From Micavibrio sp964400125 (GTDB lineage Bacteria; Pseudomonadota; Alphaproteobacteria; Micavibrionales; Micavibrionaceae), in assembly GCA_964400125.1 (NCBI GenBank), contig CAYNSR010000003.1, positions 124,001-188,000 on the forward strand: a DNA stretch of 64,000 nt, in the 5' to 3' direction. Shown here in pieces: positions 27,003 to 36,064 of the stretch. The translations under genes were made by a program, and so were the position numbers. The notes under the pieces were generated by a model, which was not told the DNA's origin, did no database searches, and saw nothing but the letters and a program-made list of their open reading frames with translations. Every line of letters begins with the position of its first letter. Within the stretch, counting starts at the first letter, position 1.

Positions 27003-28130
27003 TTACGCCGCCTCAAGAACAATCGCTGTCCCCTGACCGCCGCCGATACACATCGTCGCCAGCCCAAGCTTTTTCTTTTCACGCTGCAACAGGCTGGCAA
27101 GTTTCCCGGTGATCCGGGCACCGGATGCACCAAGCGGGTGGCCGAGAGCGATTGCGCCGCCGTCGAGATTCACCTTGCCCTGCTCGACTCCCAGCTCTTT
27201 CAAGACGGAAAGCGCCTGTGCTGCGAACGCTTCGTTCAGTTCGACAATATCCAGATCTCCGATCGTGACCCCGGCCCGCGCCAGCGCTTTTTGCGACGCC
27301 GGAACCGGGCCAATCCCCATAATCTCGGCATTGCACCCCGCCACGCCGATTGCCAAAATCCGCGCCAGAATCGGCAGATTATGTTTTTTCGCGTAATCCT
27401 CAGAGGCCACCAGCACCGCCGCCGCGCCGTCAGTCAGGGGCGACGCCGTCCCGGCAGTAACCGTGCCGTCTTCAAGAAAGGCAGGTTTCAGTGCCGCAAG
27501 ACCGTCAAGGGTCGTTTCCGGACGGATCGTGCCATCTTCACTGATTCCAGCCACAGGCACGATCTCCGCCCTGAATTTGCCGCTGGCGGCGGCCTGCGCG
27601 GCCTTGGCCTGCGACGCGGCGGCGAAAGCATCCTGATCCTTGCGGGTGATCTGGTATTTTTTGGCAAGGTTCTCGGCCGTTTCCCCCATTCCCATATAGG
27701 CGGCAGGGTAAATCTCGCGCATTTTTGGATTCGGCATCGGGTTGAACCCGCCCATCGGGATGCGTGACATCGATTCCACACCGCCGCACAGGAAAACCTC
27801 GCCCGCGCCCATGTGAATCATGGCCGCTGCCATATGAACCGTCGTCATCGAGGATCCGCAGAAACGGTTGATGGTCGCCCCGGCGATACTGACCGGCAAT
27901 CCGGCAAGCTGGGCGACGATACGGGCTATGTTAAACCCCTGCTCCGCTTCCGGAAAAGCGCAACCCATCAGTAAATCCTCAATATCATCGGGGTTAACCC
28001 CGGTTTCGTCGATCAATGCCGTGATGACGGCGGCGGCCATGTCATCGGGGCGGACTCCGGCCAGCGCCCCCTTGGTGGCAAAATGAAAGGGACTGCGCTT
28101 ATAGCCGCAAACAACAACGGAACGGTTCAT
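27003..28130 (-). CDS. fadA: Acetyl-CoA acyltransferase (thiolase)
   Basis: A 375-residue thiolase that cleaves 3-ketoacyl-CoA to acetyl-CoA and a shortened acyl-CoA. The nucleophile cysteine is in INRFCGSSM, the GHP histidine in ALGHPLGASG, and the second cysteine in TMCIGGGQG. I chose ATG at 28130 (MNRSVVVCGY); the frame is open upstream without thiolase-like sequence. It is the first gene of a leftward operon with an unknown gene, the FadN-like enzyme, a HerA-like ATPase and a small helical gene. The symbol follows the usual name for the beta-oxidation thiolase. Confidence 0.92.
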   Translation of the reverse strand: MNRSVVVCGYKRSPFHFATKGALAGVRPDDMAAAVITALIDETGVNPDDIEDLLMGCAFPEAEQGFNIARIVAQLAGLPVSIAGATINRFCGSSMTTVHMAAAMIHMGAGEVFLCGGVESMSRIPMGGFNPMPNPKMREIYPAAYMGMGETAENLAKKYQITRKDQDAFAAASQAKAAQAAASGKFRAEIVPVAGISEDGTIRPETTLDGLAALKPAFLEDGTVTAGTASPLTDGAAAVLVASEDYAKKHNLPILARILAIGVAGCNAEIMGIGPVPASQKALARAGVTIGDLDIVELNEAFAAQALSVLKELGVEQGKVNLDGGAIALGHPLGASGARITGKLASLLQREKKKLGLATMCIGGGQGTAIVLEAA

Positions 28131-28297
28131 AAAAATCCTCCGGGGGGCATCAATGAGAATCCGGGAAAATCCGGCGATCTTCACTCTATAGAGATATGGC
28201 GACAGAATCCACGGCTTTCCACTCTTTCCCTTTGACAGAAGGCCAAAAATCGGGCAGCAAAAGGGTCCGAACTGACGCATTTTAAGGAGATAAACCC

Positions 28298-28762
28298 GTG
28301 GCCGCCATATCCGCCGACAAAAAAGGCATGAAACGTATCTGCCCAAGCTGCAGCACGCGCTTTTATGATTTCAACAAGCGCCCGATAAACTGCCCGAATT
28401 GCAAGACGGAATTTACGGGCGAAATCAAGGCCCGCGCCCGCCGTGCCCGTCCGGCCAACGATATCAGCGAAGACGGTCAGGTTACGGAAGCCACCGCTGC
28501 CAAGAAAAAACGCGGTGCGGACGAGGAAGAAGATGACGATATCTTGGTTGACGCCGAAGAGGGCGTCGTCAGCCTTGAAGATCTGGACGACGACAAAGAA
28601 GTGATCGAGGAGGACGAAGATGCAAGCGATCCCGATCTGGAACTGGATGAAGACGTCATCGACGACGATCTCGATGACGATGACGACGACCTTGATGACG
28701 AAGACGACGAAGACGATGACGACGAAGACGATAGCGCCAAGCCGAAACGCAAGAAAAAATAA
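28298..28762 (+). CDS. FYDLN-acid-domain zinc-ribbon protein
   Basis: A 154-residue protein of the alphaproteobacterial TIGR02300 (FYDLN acid) type. Two CxxC pairs (C15/C18 and C32/C35) form a likely zinc ribbon around RFYDFNKRPINCPNC; the usual FYDLN reads FYDFN here. From about residue 75 the sequence is very rich in Asp and Glu and ends in a basic KPKRKKK. The start is GTG at 28298, with a strong AAGGAG 9 bases upstream. It is divergent from fadA and 3 bases upstream of prmA, so the two are co-transcribed. The family's function is not established. Confidence 0.88.
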   Translation: MAAISADKKGMKRICPSCSTRFYDFNKRPINCPNCKTEFTGEIKARARRARPANDISEDGQVTEATAAKKKRGADEEEDDDILVDAEEGVVSLEDLDDDKEVIEEDEDASDPDLELDEDVIDDDLDDDDDDLDDEDDEDDDDEDDSAKPKRKKK

Positions 28763-28765
28763 GGT

Positions 28766-29674
28766 TTGAACGACATCGCGACAGCATCTTTACACACCGC
28801 TTTTCTGAACCTTCCGGCTGACCTGAACGACGATCAGGTCAGCCGTTTTGCTGCGCTCGTGGCCGAAGACGCCCTGTCCATCTCGGTCCTGAAGGCCGGT
28901 CCGGCACGCTGGGAAATCCAATGGCTGCTGCCGGAAAAACCCGATAACGCCGCGCTTTGCACAAAAATCAGCCTTGCCGCCGCCACGTTCGGCCTCCCGC
29001 CGGATCAGGATCTGGCCCCGCACATCGCGCCTGTGCCCGATGTGAACTGGCTGGAACAAAGTTATCGCGGTTTCGCGCCCTTCAGGGTCGGCGCATTTTA
29101 TATTTGCGGCACCCATGCCCGTCCGGAACCCGCCGCGGGGGAAATGACGCTGGTGATTGATGCCGCAACCGCTTTCGGCTCGGGTGAACACGGCACGACT
29201 GCCGGATGCCTGACACTGTTGCAGCATTTAAAGGCTGGCGGATTCGCACCGGGGACAATACTCGACCTCGGCTGCGGTTCCGGCATTCTTGCAATCGCCG
29301 CGTGCAAGCTGTGGGACGCACCGGTGCTGGCCACGGATATCGACGAAGAATGCGTCCGCGTCAGCGACCACCACAAACGCGTCAACGGCATCGGGGTGCA
29401 GATGCAGACACGGCCCGGGGACGGCTTTGCCGCGATTGATGGCGGGCATGACCTGATTATTGCCAATATCCTTGCCGGGCCGCTGAAGGACATGGCGAAG
29501 GATCTCGTTGCGCATCTCAATCCCGGCGGCCATGCGATCCTCTCGGGGCTGCTGCGGGATCAGGAAGCCGATGTGATGGCGCGTTATCAGCCGCTCGGCC
29601 TGCACTATCTCAAAACCATCCATAACGGCGAATGGAGCGCTTTACTCCTGCGCAAGGAACCAAACGCGACCTAA
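28766..29674 (+). CDS. prmA: Ribosomal protein L11 methyltransferase
   Basis: PrmA methylates ribosomal protein L11 using S-adenosylmethionine. The 302-residue protein has the family's TAFGSGEHGTTAGCL, the SAM motif ILDLGCGSGILAIAA, the acidic strand LATDID, and the NPPY-like motif IIANILAGPL. The start appears to be TTG at 28766, 3 bases after the stop of the FYDLN gene; no in-frame ATG or GTG gives the N-terminus. Its 3' end overlaps the convergent giant nuclease gene by 4 bases. Confidence 0.93.
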   Translation: MNDIATASLHTAFLNLPADLNDDQVSRFAALVAEDALSISVLKAGPARWEIQWLLPEKPDNAALCTKISLAAATFGLPPDQDLAPHIAPVPDVNWLEQSYRGFAPFRVGAFYICGTHARPEPAAGEMTLVIDAATAFGSGEHGTTAGCLTLLQHLKAGGFAPGTILDLGCGSGILAIAACKLWDAPVLATDIDEECVRVSDHHKRVNGIGVQMQTRPGDGFAAIDGGHDLIIANILAGPLKDMAKDLVAHLNPGGHAILSGLLRDQEADVMARYQPLGLHYLKTIHNGEWSALLLRKEPNAT

Positions 29675-32600
29675 TGCGCCCTGTAGGCCGGGGCATTGGC
29701 CCGGCGGAACGCCCGCAGGGTATCGCGCTTTTCTTCCGTCATGGCAAATTTCTTGTTCCCTGCGATGGCTTCCACAAAGGCCAGATAATTTTCCTTCCGG
29801 CGCGCCCATTTTTCCTGCGCATCGTCGCCGGTGCCGACAAATCTGGCCAATTGTTCCGGGTCGTTTTCGATATCGTCCAGTTCTTTTCTGAACCGCTCTA
29901 TCGTCATGGTCTGTGCATTGTCGGGGCCATGCAGCATGGCTGATTTCAGGGCGTTGATCTTGATCCGATCTTCCGGCGGCAACCAGCGCGGATTGATATC
30001 GTAGACTTGCCATTCGATCAGGAAACGCAAATCCTCGATACATTTATACTGGTTCCTCCCGCCGGTCTCGCGCGATAGCGTTTGCGCCCGCGACAGGGCA
30101 TCCTTCCAGAATTGTTCCTTGTTGAAATCACGGGTGAATTCATTGCGAGAGGGCTGGAGATCGCGTAACAATTTCGCCGCTTCTTTCATGTGTCGATCAC
30201 GAATCTGGTTGACCGCCTTGATAATATCGAACAGAGAAAAAATACGTTCATTCGGCAGTTCAAATGATCGGGACGGCGTATTTCCGTTTGCCGCCCTACG
30301 ATCAGAGTTGTAGCACAGGCGGCTTTGCGGATAGAGCCTTTGTACGCGCTGGATAAAATTATTGCCGACTTCCTGCCCGTCGGAACGCATTTGCTTGAGC
30401 GCGTTGGCACGCTGTAAAATCGTCGATTTCGGCAGCCTCCCAATGGCTTTACCGCGAATTTTTGGGTCGTTCCAGACAAACTGCGCCGGGAACCAGCACG
30501 GCGAATTGTTCATCTTCATCACCGCAAACGGCCCGTTGCGATTGTTCATCAGCTCCAGCAATTTGGCATCGGAAAGCTGTTCAAGCTGGTGAATATCCGC
30601 CTGCGCCAGGTCAAGAACGATTGCATCCGATGCCTTGCTGACCACCGTGTCAATCGTGACCAACGCGCCAAGGCGCGGGGCGCAGGTTCGATCACGGCGA
30701 TCCACATAGGCGAACACGGGGGCCTGATCGTTGAAACTCATATTCTGCCCCAAAATATGATCGATCATCGGCGAACGACGACTGGCGCTGAAATCGCAGT
30801 TCATCAGCATCTGCTCAAAAATATCCGGGGCCGCTTCCTTGAATTTAAACAATAATTGCAAGGTGCGCTGCGCATCGTAACGGCTGCCGTGGGCCTTGTC
30901 CGGATCGTATTCCACGCCGTTTTCCTTGCACGCCGCCTCCAGCGTCCGAATATAATTTCCCTGCATGTCTTTTCTGGCAGAAATTTTGTCTGGCACCAGC
31001 GCGATCAGCGCCGTATAGAGATTATAAAGATCAAGCTGGAGATTTCCCCCTGTCGCCATCGGCTTCATATCGTTGCTGGCAATCGCCATACCCATCATAC
31101 GCAGGGTAATATGATCGTCGAAGACCCCGTTCCGCCACCCGGCGAACACGGCGCGGGCATCCTTGTCCTTAAGCAATTTTTGGGGCCATTCGCGATAGGT
31201 TTCGAGGACCGACAATGCGTATTTGCGCAAAGCCAGACCCTTGTAAAGCCCGCCGGGATTGTCGTTATGTGTTACATTCAGCGCCACAGGAGAGGGGAGA
31301 AAATATTTCCGCAGCCCGTGCCGCAGGGTTTTTTCCCGCAAGATGATGCCGTCCGTGCGGGCAGCCACGAAACTGATATCGGTATGCACATCCACGGGGG
31401 TGTCTTTGCCGGTGGTTTCCGTGTCCATGGCGATAAAGGCCCCGATATTGCGCTGACGCTCGTGATAAGGCCGCGCAATTTCCGGGTGCAATACGCCAAT
31501 TTTCGGGAAATCCGCAACGCCTGCACCTTCGTTATACTGGTCGGTAATATTGGCGCCACGATGGGTCGGGGCGTGCGATGACTTTAGGTCTTCGCGCCTG
31601 TTGACGATCGCTTCAAAGCGGTTGATCGCCACCGCGACCGGCCCGTGCCAGCGATCCTTGACGCGAATAACCGTGGCCTGCTGCCTTTGCTTTTTGAAAA
31701 ACTCGTCCTGATCGGCGCGAATCTCGCGATACCCGACCCGTTCTTCCGGTGTCTGGGCGATGATTGTCACGGCTTTGTTTTTCCGATCGATTTCATAGAC
31801 CGCCTGTTTATCGGGAATCAATGCCCGCGCATTCATTTCCTTCATCCGGCCCTGCATGGCGTTAAGCTGCTGCGGCCCGCCATGATGCAGGAGCTTGAGC
31901 AATCCTCCGGTCAGGTTGTGGACCTGGCGGTAATCATCCTGACTGGCATGGCTGGAGGCATAAATGTAGATATTTTGCTGTGCCAGCTCCAGCGAATCAT
32001 AAACCGTACAGCCAAAATCATGACGATAGCGGTTATTCTGTTCATGACGGATTTCATAGCGCCCGTCCCCCGGAATTGGTGTCTGCCCGCGAATGACGAC
32101 ATCGTTTGTACCAAGGCGTATCAGATCATGAAGATCGCGCGAAACGCGATGCGTCAGCGACAAAGGCTCGTCCTGCGTCCCGGTCATGATAACGATATAG
32201 GATGCCTTGTTCTCGCCTGTCAGCAAGGCCTTGGCGGTAGCGGAATCGACATGCATGGTTTCGATCCCGTATTCCCTTCGCATCCGTGACTTGAAGCCGT
32301 CCGAATCGTTCATATCGCCGTATTTGTTGCGAATGGCCGCCCCGGCAAAAATGACGTATTTGAACGGCAACGTATCGTCCTGAAGGCTTGCCGTGCCGGT
32401 TCCTGCGGCAGATTCCTTGCGGATATCCCCGGCCGCCTCACAAAATTTTACGATGTCCAGCGCATTGGACCCGATCGTGTCGTACAAAATCCGGTTGCCC
32501 GTATGCTTGCGCAAAATGCCCTTGCGTGTCTCCCTGACTTCTTCCGTTGTCGGGTTGAACGGAACGTCCTTCGCCGCATTGGTGCATTCCTGAATATGCA

Positions 32601-34509
32601 CGGCGGCAGTTTCGGCGCATTTTTTCAACCAGTCGAGATCGGTGCGACGCCCTTCCTCAACCGTCTGGTCGAGCTTGTAATCGCCGGTATAGAGCACACC
32701 TTCCACATCAAACATCAGCGCATGGGCGGAATGTCCTGCGGGACCGATGCGAATATTCGTTTTTGCCTCCGGGTGCTGTTTCGTGTAGGCGGTTATTTTC
32801 GGGAAGTATTTGTTTCTCCGTTCTGCCTCAGACCAGATAATCTCCGTACCCTGCTCCAACACAGTATCGCCATACTCGTATACTCTGACAGATTCCGGAT
32901 GATCGCGATCAATATCTGCAATCTCGACGACATGGCAACGCGCCAGAATCTCTTCTTTCTTGGCCTTGGTGACGCCCTCTTCATTCATCATGCGCGTCAG
33001 AACGCGCTTTGTATGCTTGTTCATCACCATCGGCGGCAAGGCATAGCCGAATTTCACCAGCCGTGCGACACCACGCAAATGGTCTTCATGTTCATGCGTC
33101 TCAAGATTAAGAAACGTATCGACATAGGGATGAATATGCGGCGAGGCCGGATGCCGTACATAACGACCATAATTATGCGTGATGGTGTGATAATAATCGT
33201 TCTTCGGGTCACCGAACGTAACCCCCCAATCGCCGCCGATACCTTGTTTAATCCACTGACCGTTCTTCATGAAATCACGGATCAGGACAAAACCGTTACT
33301 GCCAATACCAAGTTCATTCTTTGAAAAGGCCGCATCGGTGTTGGCACCGAAAACCTGCACCATGGTGCGCGGATTTTCCGGTGTCGCCACAGGCTGTTTT
33401 AATCCGGTCAAAAAAGATTTCAGATCATGTTCGTGAAGAATCTCGCTGAATTGCGGTGCTTCGCCACGCTGGATTGCCAGATGGATGTATTTCATCGCAC
33501 GAATGGCGCGCGCGACGCCCTTGTGATCGGTAATATCCGGCGACTGCCCAAGCATTTCCAGTTTATTGAGTCGAAACAAAGACGGGTCCTTGTCATCGGC
33601 CCTGAAGCTGATGTGATACAGCATCTTGTTTTCGGATTCGCCCGATTTTCCGGTATGCCACAGACGGCATTGCAGGTCGAAACTGTCAAAGGCGGGCGAA
33701 AAAGAATAGGTGACGCCTTCATAACCGCCATTATCGGGGTTGGGGACGGTGTGCGACCGGGCAAAGGGGTTAATCCCGTGATGGACAAATTCCGCCTCGA
33801 GCGCCAGCATGGAGCGCAGCAACTGCACCGGATAGGCAGGTGGAGCATTGCTCCGTACCGGTTCGCCGAAATTGAATTCGCCGTTATAGTTCATACCCTG
33901 CAAGGCGGTGACGGTTTTCAACTCGCAGCGTTGGGCGAGATGATAAAGATTGGGAATCTCGTCGCGCCGCTTGGTCTGGCGCACCCGGCGCTGAAGCTCG
34001 GGGAAAGTATTTTTATCGTGGGGCTGCGTTTGCATGCTGTGGGCGATGTTATCGCGGATCTCCGCCGACGTTTCCTGCAAAAAATGCATCAGCCGAACAA
34101 GATCGCCACTTTCCGTATAGGTTTTGCCCATCCATTCGGCATCAACCGGGCGCACCTGAACCCGCCCATCGGGCAAGGTGCGTGTTTCGGTCCTGAATTT
34201 CAGAATTTGCGGCGAGCGGCGCTTTTGTTCTTCGGAAGGCACCTTGCCGCCGGGCCAGTGAACCCAATGCTGCAAGAAAATCAGGGGCGCGTTGCATTCA
34301 TCTTTTTCAACCTTGTAACGCAGGCCGTGAATGCCGCCGGTGCGCATATGCGTGGCCGTATTGGTCCATTTGATTTCGCCTTTTTCGGCCAGAGTCGGCA
34401 ATCCGCTCTGGAACCCTACCATCGACGCGAACACCTCAAAATCAAACCACTGTGATCCGGAGGGAGAGCGATGATCCTGCTCGTGCGAAGGAGATTGGTC
34501 TTTGTCCAT
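29671..34509 (-). CDS. RNase J-like metallo-beta-lactamase nuclease fused to exonuclease I
   Basis: One uninterrupted 1612-residue frame. Residues 1-390 are mostly unrecognised; 275-362 resemble the small protein encoded upstream. Residues about 420-890 look like an RNase J-type beta-CASP nuclease: GGDWGVTF (425-432), HEHEDH (472-477), H593/H596, YTGDYKLDQ (607-615), LYDTIGSN (675-682), MTGTQDEPLS (775-784), IPGD (812-815), SSHASQDD (852-859) and HHGG (875-878). Residues about 1020-1612 look like a whole exonuclease I: DTETTG (D1029, E1031), NGVFDD (D1131), H1207 and D1212 in HGSRYD (DEDDh set), then an SH3-like part (IVLDLAQADI; FAVMKMNNSP) and a helical C-terminus. All expected catalytic residues are present. 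No signal peptide is seen. The substrate and role are unknown. Confidence 0.85.
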   Translation of the reverse strand: MDKDQSPSHEQDHRSPSGSQWFDFEVFASMVGFQSGLPTLAEKGEIKWTNTATHMRTGGIHGLRYKVEKDECNAPLIFLQHWVHWPGGKVPSEEQKRRSPQILKFRTETRTLPDGRVQVRPVDAEWMGKTYTESGDLVRLMHFLQETSAEIRDNIAHSMQTQPHDKNTFPELQRRVRQTKRRDEIPNLYHLAQRCELKTVTALQGMNYNGEFNFGEPVRSNAPPAYPVQLLRSMLALEAEFVHHGINPFARSHTVPNPDNGGYEGVTYSFSPAFDSFDLQCRLWHTGKSGESENKMLYHISFRADDKDPSLFRLNKLEMLGQSPDITDHKGVARAIRAMKYIHLAIQRGEAPQFSEILHEHDLKSFLTGLKQPVATPENPRTMVQVFGANTDAAFSKNELGIGSNGFVLIRDFMKNGQWIKQGIGGDWGVTFGDPKNDYYHTITHNYGRYVRHPASPHIHPYVDTFLNLETHEHEDHLRGVARLVKFGYALPPMVMNKHTKRVLTRMMNEEGVTKAKKEEILARCHVVEIADIDRDHPESVRVYEYGDTVLEQGTEIIWSEAERRNKYFPKITAYTKQHPEAKTNIRIGPAGHSAHALMFDVEGVLYTGDYKLDQTVEEGRRTDLDWLKKCAETAAVHIQECTNAAKDVPFNPTTEEVRETRKGILRKHTGNRILYDTIGSNALDIVKFCEAAGDIRKESAAGTGTASLQDDTLPFKYVIFAGAAIRNKYGDMNDSDGFKSRMRREYGIETMHVDSATAKALLTGENKASYIVIMTGTQDEPLSLTHRVSRDLHDLIRLGTNDVVIRGQTPIPGDGRYEIRHEQNNRYRHDFGCTVYDSLELAQQNIYIYASSHASQDDYRQVHNLTGGLLKLLHHGGPQQLNAMQGRMKEMNARALIPDKQAVYEIDRKNKAVTIIAQTPEERVGYREIRADQDEFFKKQRQQATVIRVKDRWHGPVAVAINRFEAIVNRREDLKSSHAPTHRGANITDQYNEGAGVADFPKIGVLHPEIARPYHERQRNIGAFIAMDTETTGKDTPVDVHTDISFVAARTDGIILREKTLRHGLRKYFLPSPVALNVTHNDNPGGLYKGLALRKYALSVLETYREWPQKLLKDKDARAVFAGWRNGVFDDHITLRMMGMAIASNDMKPMATGGNLQLDLYNLYTALIALVPDKISARKDMQGNYIRTLEAACKENGVEYDPDKAHGSRYDAQRTLQLLFKFKEAAPDIFEQMLMNCDFSASRRSPMIDHILGQNMSFNDQAPVFAYVDRRDRTCAPRLGALVTIDTVVSKASDAIVLDLAQADIHQLEQLSDAKLLELMNNRNGPFAVMKMNNSPCWFPAQFVWNDPKIRGKAIGRLPKSTILQRANALKQMRSDGQEVGNNFIQRVQRLYPQSRLCYNSDRRAANGNTPSRSFELPNERIFSLFDIIKAVNQIRDRHMKEAAKLLRDLQPSRNEFTRDFNKEQFWKDALSRAQTLSRETGGRNQYKCIEDLRFLIEWQVYDINPRWLPPEDRIKINALKSAMLHGPDNAQTMTIERFRKELDDIENDPEQLARFVGTGDDAQEKWARRKENYLAFVEAIAGNKKFAMTEEKRDTLRAFRRANAPAYRAH

Positions 34510-34574
34510 GATTCCCAGACTTTCTTTTTAAAAACCCCGTGTATCCACCCCCCGGCGGATACAATCATCCTGTC

Positions 34575-35201
34575 TCAATCACATCGCCTGTATTCCTTGT
34601 CCTGTGCGTCGTCCGGCGCGTTGGCATTGGCTGCCTGCGTCACCAACGACGGGTTATGAACTTTTTGTTCCTCTGTCACATGGCGTCCGGTGAGGTTGAT
34701 GTCCGGATGAATCCTGTGCAGCTCGAGAACCCGTTCAAAATCCGGGACCTGTCCGGCGTTTATTTGATTGATAAGGAACAATGCCCCATTCACCGCACGC
34801 ATGGCAACCTTTTCAGTCAAGGGAAACGGTCTGGCCATGATTTTCAAGGATTCAAGGGCCTGCGCCGGAGTCGTCATTTGCGCTGCGTCAAAAACAAATT
34901 CCATAACCGGAAGATCGGTCGTATCGCCACCATGGGTGAAGCGCCAGGAATCAATGCGCACCAGAATTTTTTCACGCGCCACCGGACCATCACCTTCCTG
35001 ACAGCTATGCAGCGCATAGGCCAGCCCGTCGATACTGCCGTCTTTTGGATTGGGACATGTTGCCGTCTTCTCGGCCCGGTCGATCCCGGCGAAAACATTC
35101 CAGCCGCGCGCCTGCCATTCCTGCAATGATGCCGGAACGCAGACCGATCCCGCAGGGATCGCTGCCGCTTCCGCACGATAGATTTCGTTTCTATAGCCCA
35201 A
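34575..35201 (-). CDS. Small protein related to an N-terminal module of the giant nuclease
   Basis: A 208-residue protein with no recognised domain. Its second half (about 95-175: PVMEFVFDAAQ, ALESLKIMARPFPLT, AMRAVNGALFLINQINAGQVPDF, LELHRIH) aligns by eye to residues 275-362 of the downstream giant nuclease (LYHISFRADD, LNKLEMLGQSPDIT, AIRAMKYIHLAIQRGEAPQF, LHEHD). The start is TTG at 35201, with AAGG upstream. It precedes the giant gene by 65 bases on the same strand, so they probably form a two-gene unit. A partner, inhibitor or substrate-recognition subunit is possible. Confidence 0.65.
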   Translation of the reverse strand: MGYRNEIYRAEAAAIPAGSVCVPASLQEWQARGWNVFAGIDRAEKTATCPNPKDGSIDGLAYALHSCQEGDGPVAREKILVRIDSWRFTHGGDTTDLPVMEFVFDAAQMTTPAQALESLKIMARPFPLTEKVAMRAVNGALFLINQINAGQVPDFERVLELHRIHPDINLTGRHVTEEQKVHNPSLVTQAANANAPDDAQDKEYRRCD

Positions 35202-35346
35202 TATGTCGCCTTGTGTTTATGGCGTTATGCTTGCGATTGAGGCTTATTTTCCCTGTTACTTCAAGTCTGGACTTTCCCATCGGCCCGGCTATAAGGATAG
35301 GTCTGTCTTGCCGCAAACACCAGCCTTCCGCGCGGCCTTATCCACA

Positions 35347-36015
35347 TCACCGTTCCATGCCGTGATTTTGTCTTCTGCGTAGTGTCACCAGATACAGCAA
35401 GACGAAGTAATACATATACAGCTCCTGCACTTCGCTGACGCGCGCGAAAACGCCGCGATCAAAAAAATGCTCGGCGATTTCCTGCGCCAGATAAGGCCCC
35501 AGAACCAGCAACGACACCAGCATCAGCGCAAACGGCGGATAGATCATCGCGAATCGCTCCGGCAATATCCCCGGGCGGAAGCGTTGCAGCAACGGGAAAA
35601 CGATTCCGCCGACAACAATCCCGATCAGCAAAATCAGGCGCGGCTTCTGATCCAGCCACGATGTCGTGTTATGCAGATTGGTTTCGCTCTGGTCATTGAC
35701 GGCCTGCCAGTAGGCCGGGGTATCCCAATTCAGGAAATGCTGGCCCCAACTCACCTCTTCCCCGGCGATATAGAAACACCCGATTGCCGCCAGCAAGACC
35801 CATCCGAACAGGAAGGGGTCCTTGCGCGGCCCCGTTTTACGCAGCACCGCCAACGCCACACCGAAAGCGATGCACACCACGACAAACTGCGCCAGTTCAA
35901 CCGGCCCGTTTTCGGACAGCATCGCCGACATCTGCGCGTAGGTAAAAATCCGTTCCGTCACGATCTGTACCGCCAGCACACAAAGCGGCAAAAAAATCGT
36001 CCATATCTTATGCAT
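35347..36015 (-). CDS. Uncharacterised multi-pass membrane protein
   Basis: A 222-residue integral membrane protein with about six hydrophobic segments. The most distinctive soluble segment is AGEEVSWGQHFLNWDTPAYW, followed by NDQSETNLHN. I have seen GEEISWGQ-type motifs in unnamed bacterial membrane proteins, but I know of no assigned function. The acidic and histidine residues of this motif could lie in a catalytic or binding pocket. It is probably a single gene on the minus strand, about 50 bases downstream of the zincin gene and about 145 bases upstream of the small nuclease-linked gene. Confidence 0.65.
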   Translation of the reverse strand: MHKIWTIFLPLCVLAVQIVTERIFTYAQMSAMLSENGPVELAQFVVVCIAFGVALAVLRKTGPRKDPFLFGWVLLAAIGCFYIAGEEVSWGQHFLNWDTPAYWQAVNDQSETNLHNTTSWLDQKPRLILLIGIVVGGIVFPLLQRFRPGILPERFAMIYPPFALMLVSLLVLGPYLAQEIAEHFFDRGVFARVSEVQELYMYYFVLLYLVTLRRRQNHGMER

Positions 36016-36064
36016 GTTTCATTCCCGTCCTGACATCACTATACAAGGCAAAATGCCCCGGATG

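Noticed and set aside
28183..28192. Palindrome CTCTATAGAG between fadA and the FYDLN gene
   Set aside because: Only 10 bases and single; could be an operator but nothing else supports it.
28477..28797. Serine-rich open frame antisense to the FYDLN gene
   Set aside because: The serine runs are the complement of the Asp-rich tail codons.
29671..34509. Possibility that the giant nuclease is two genes joined by a sequencing error
   Set aside because: A single frame is open for 1612 codons with plausible linker sequence (about 890-1020) and no internal stop or frame change. An error could only split it if it had removed a stop, which cannot be excluded without reads but is unlikely.
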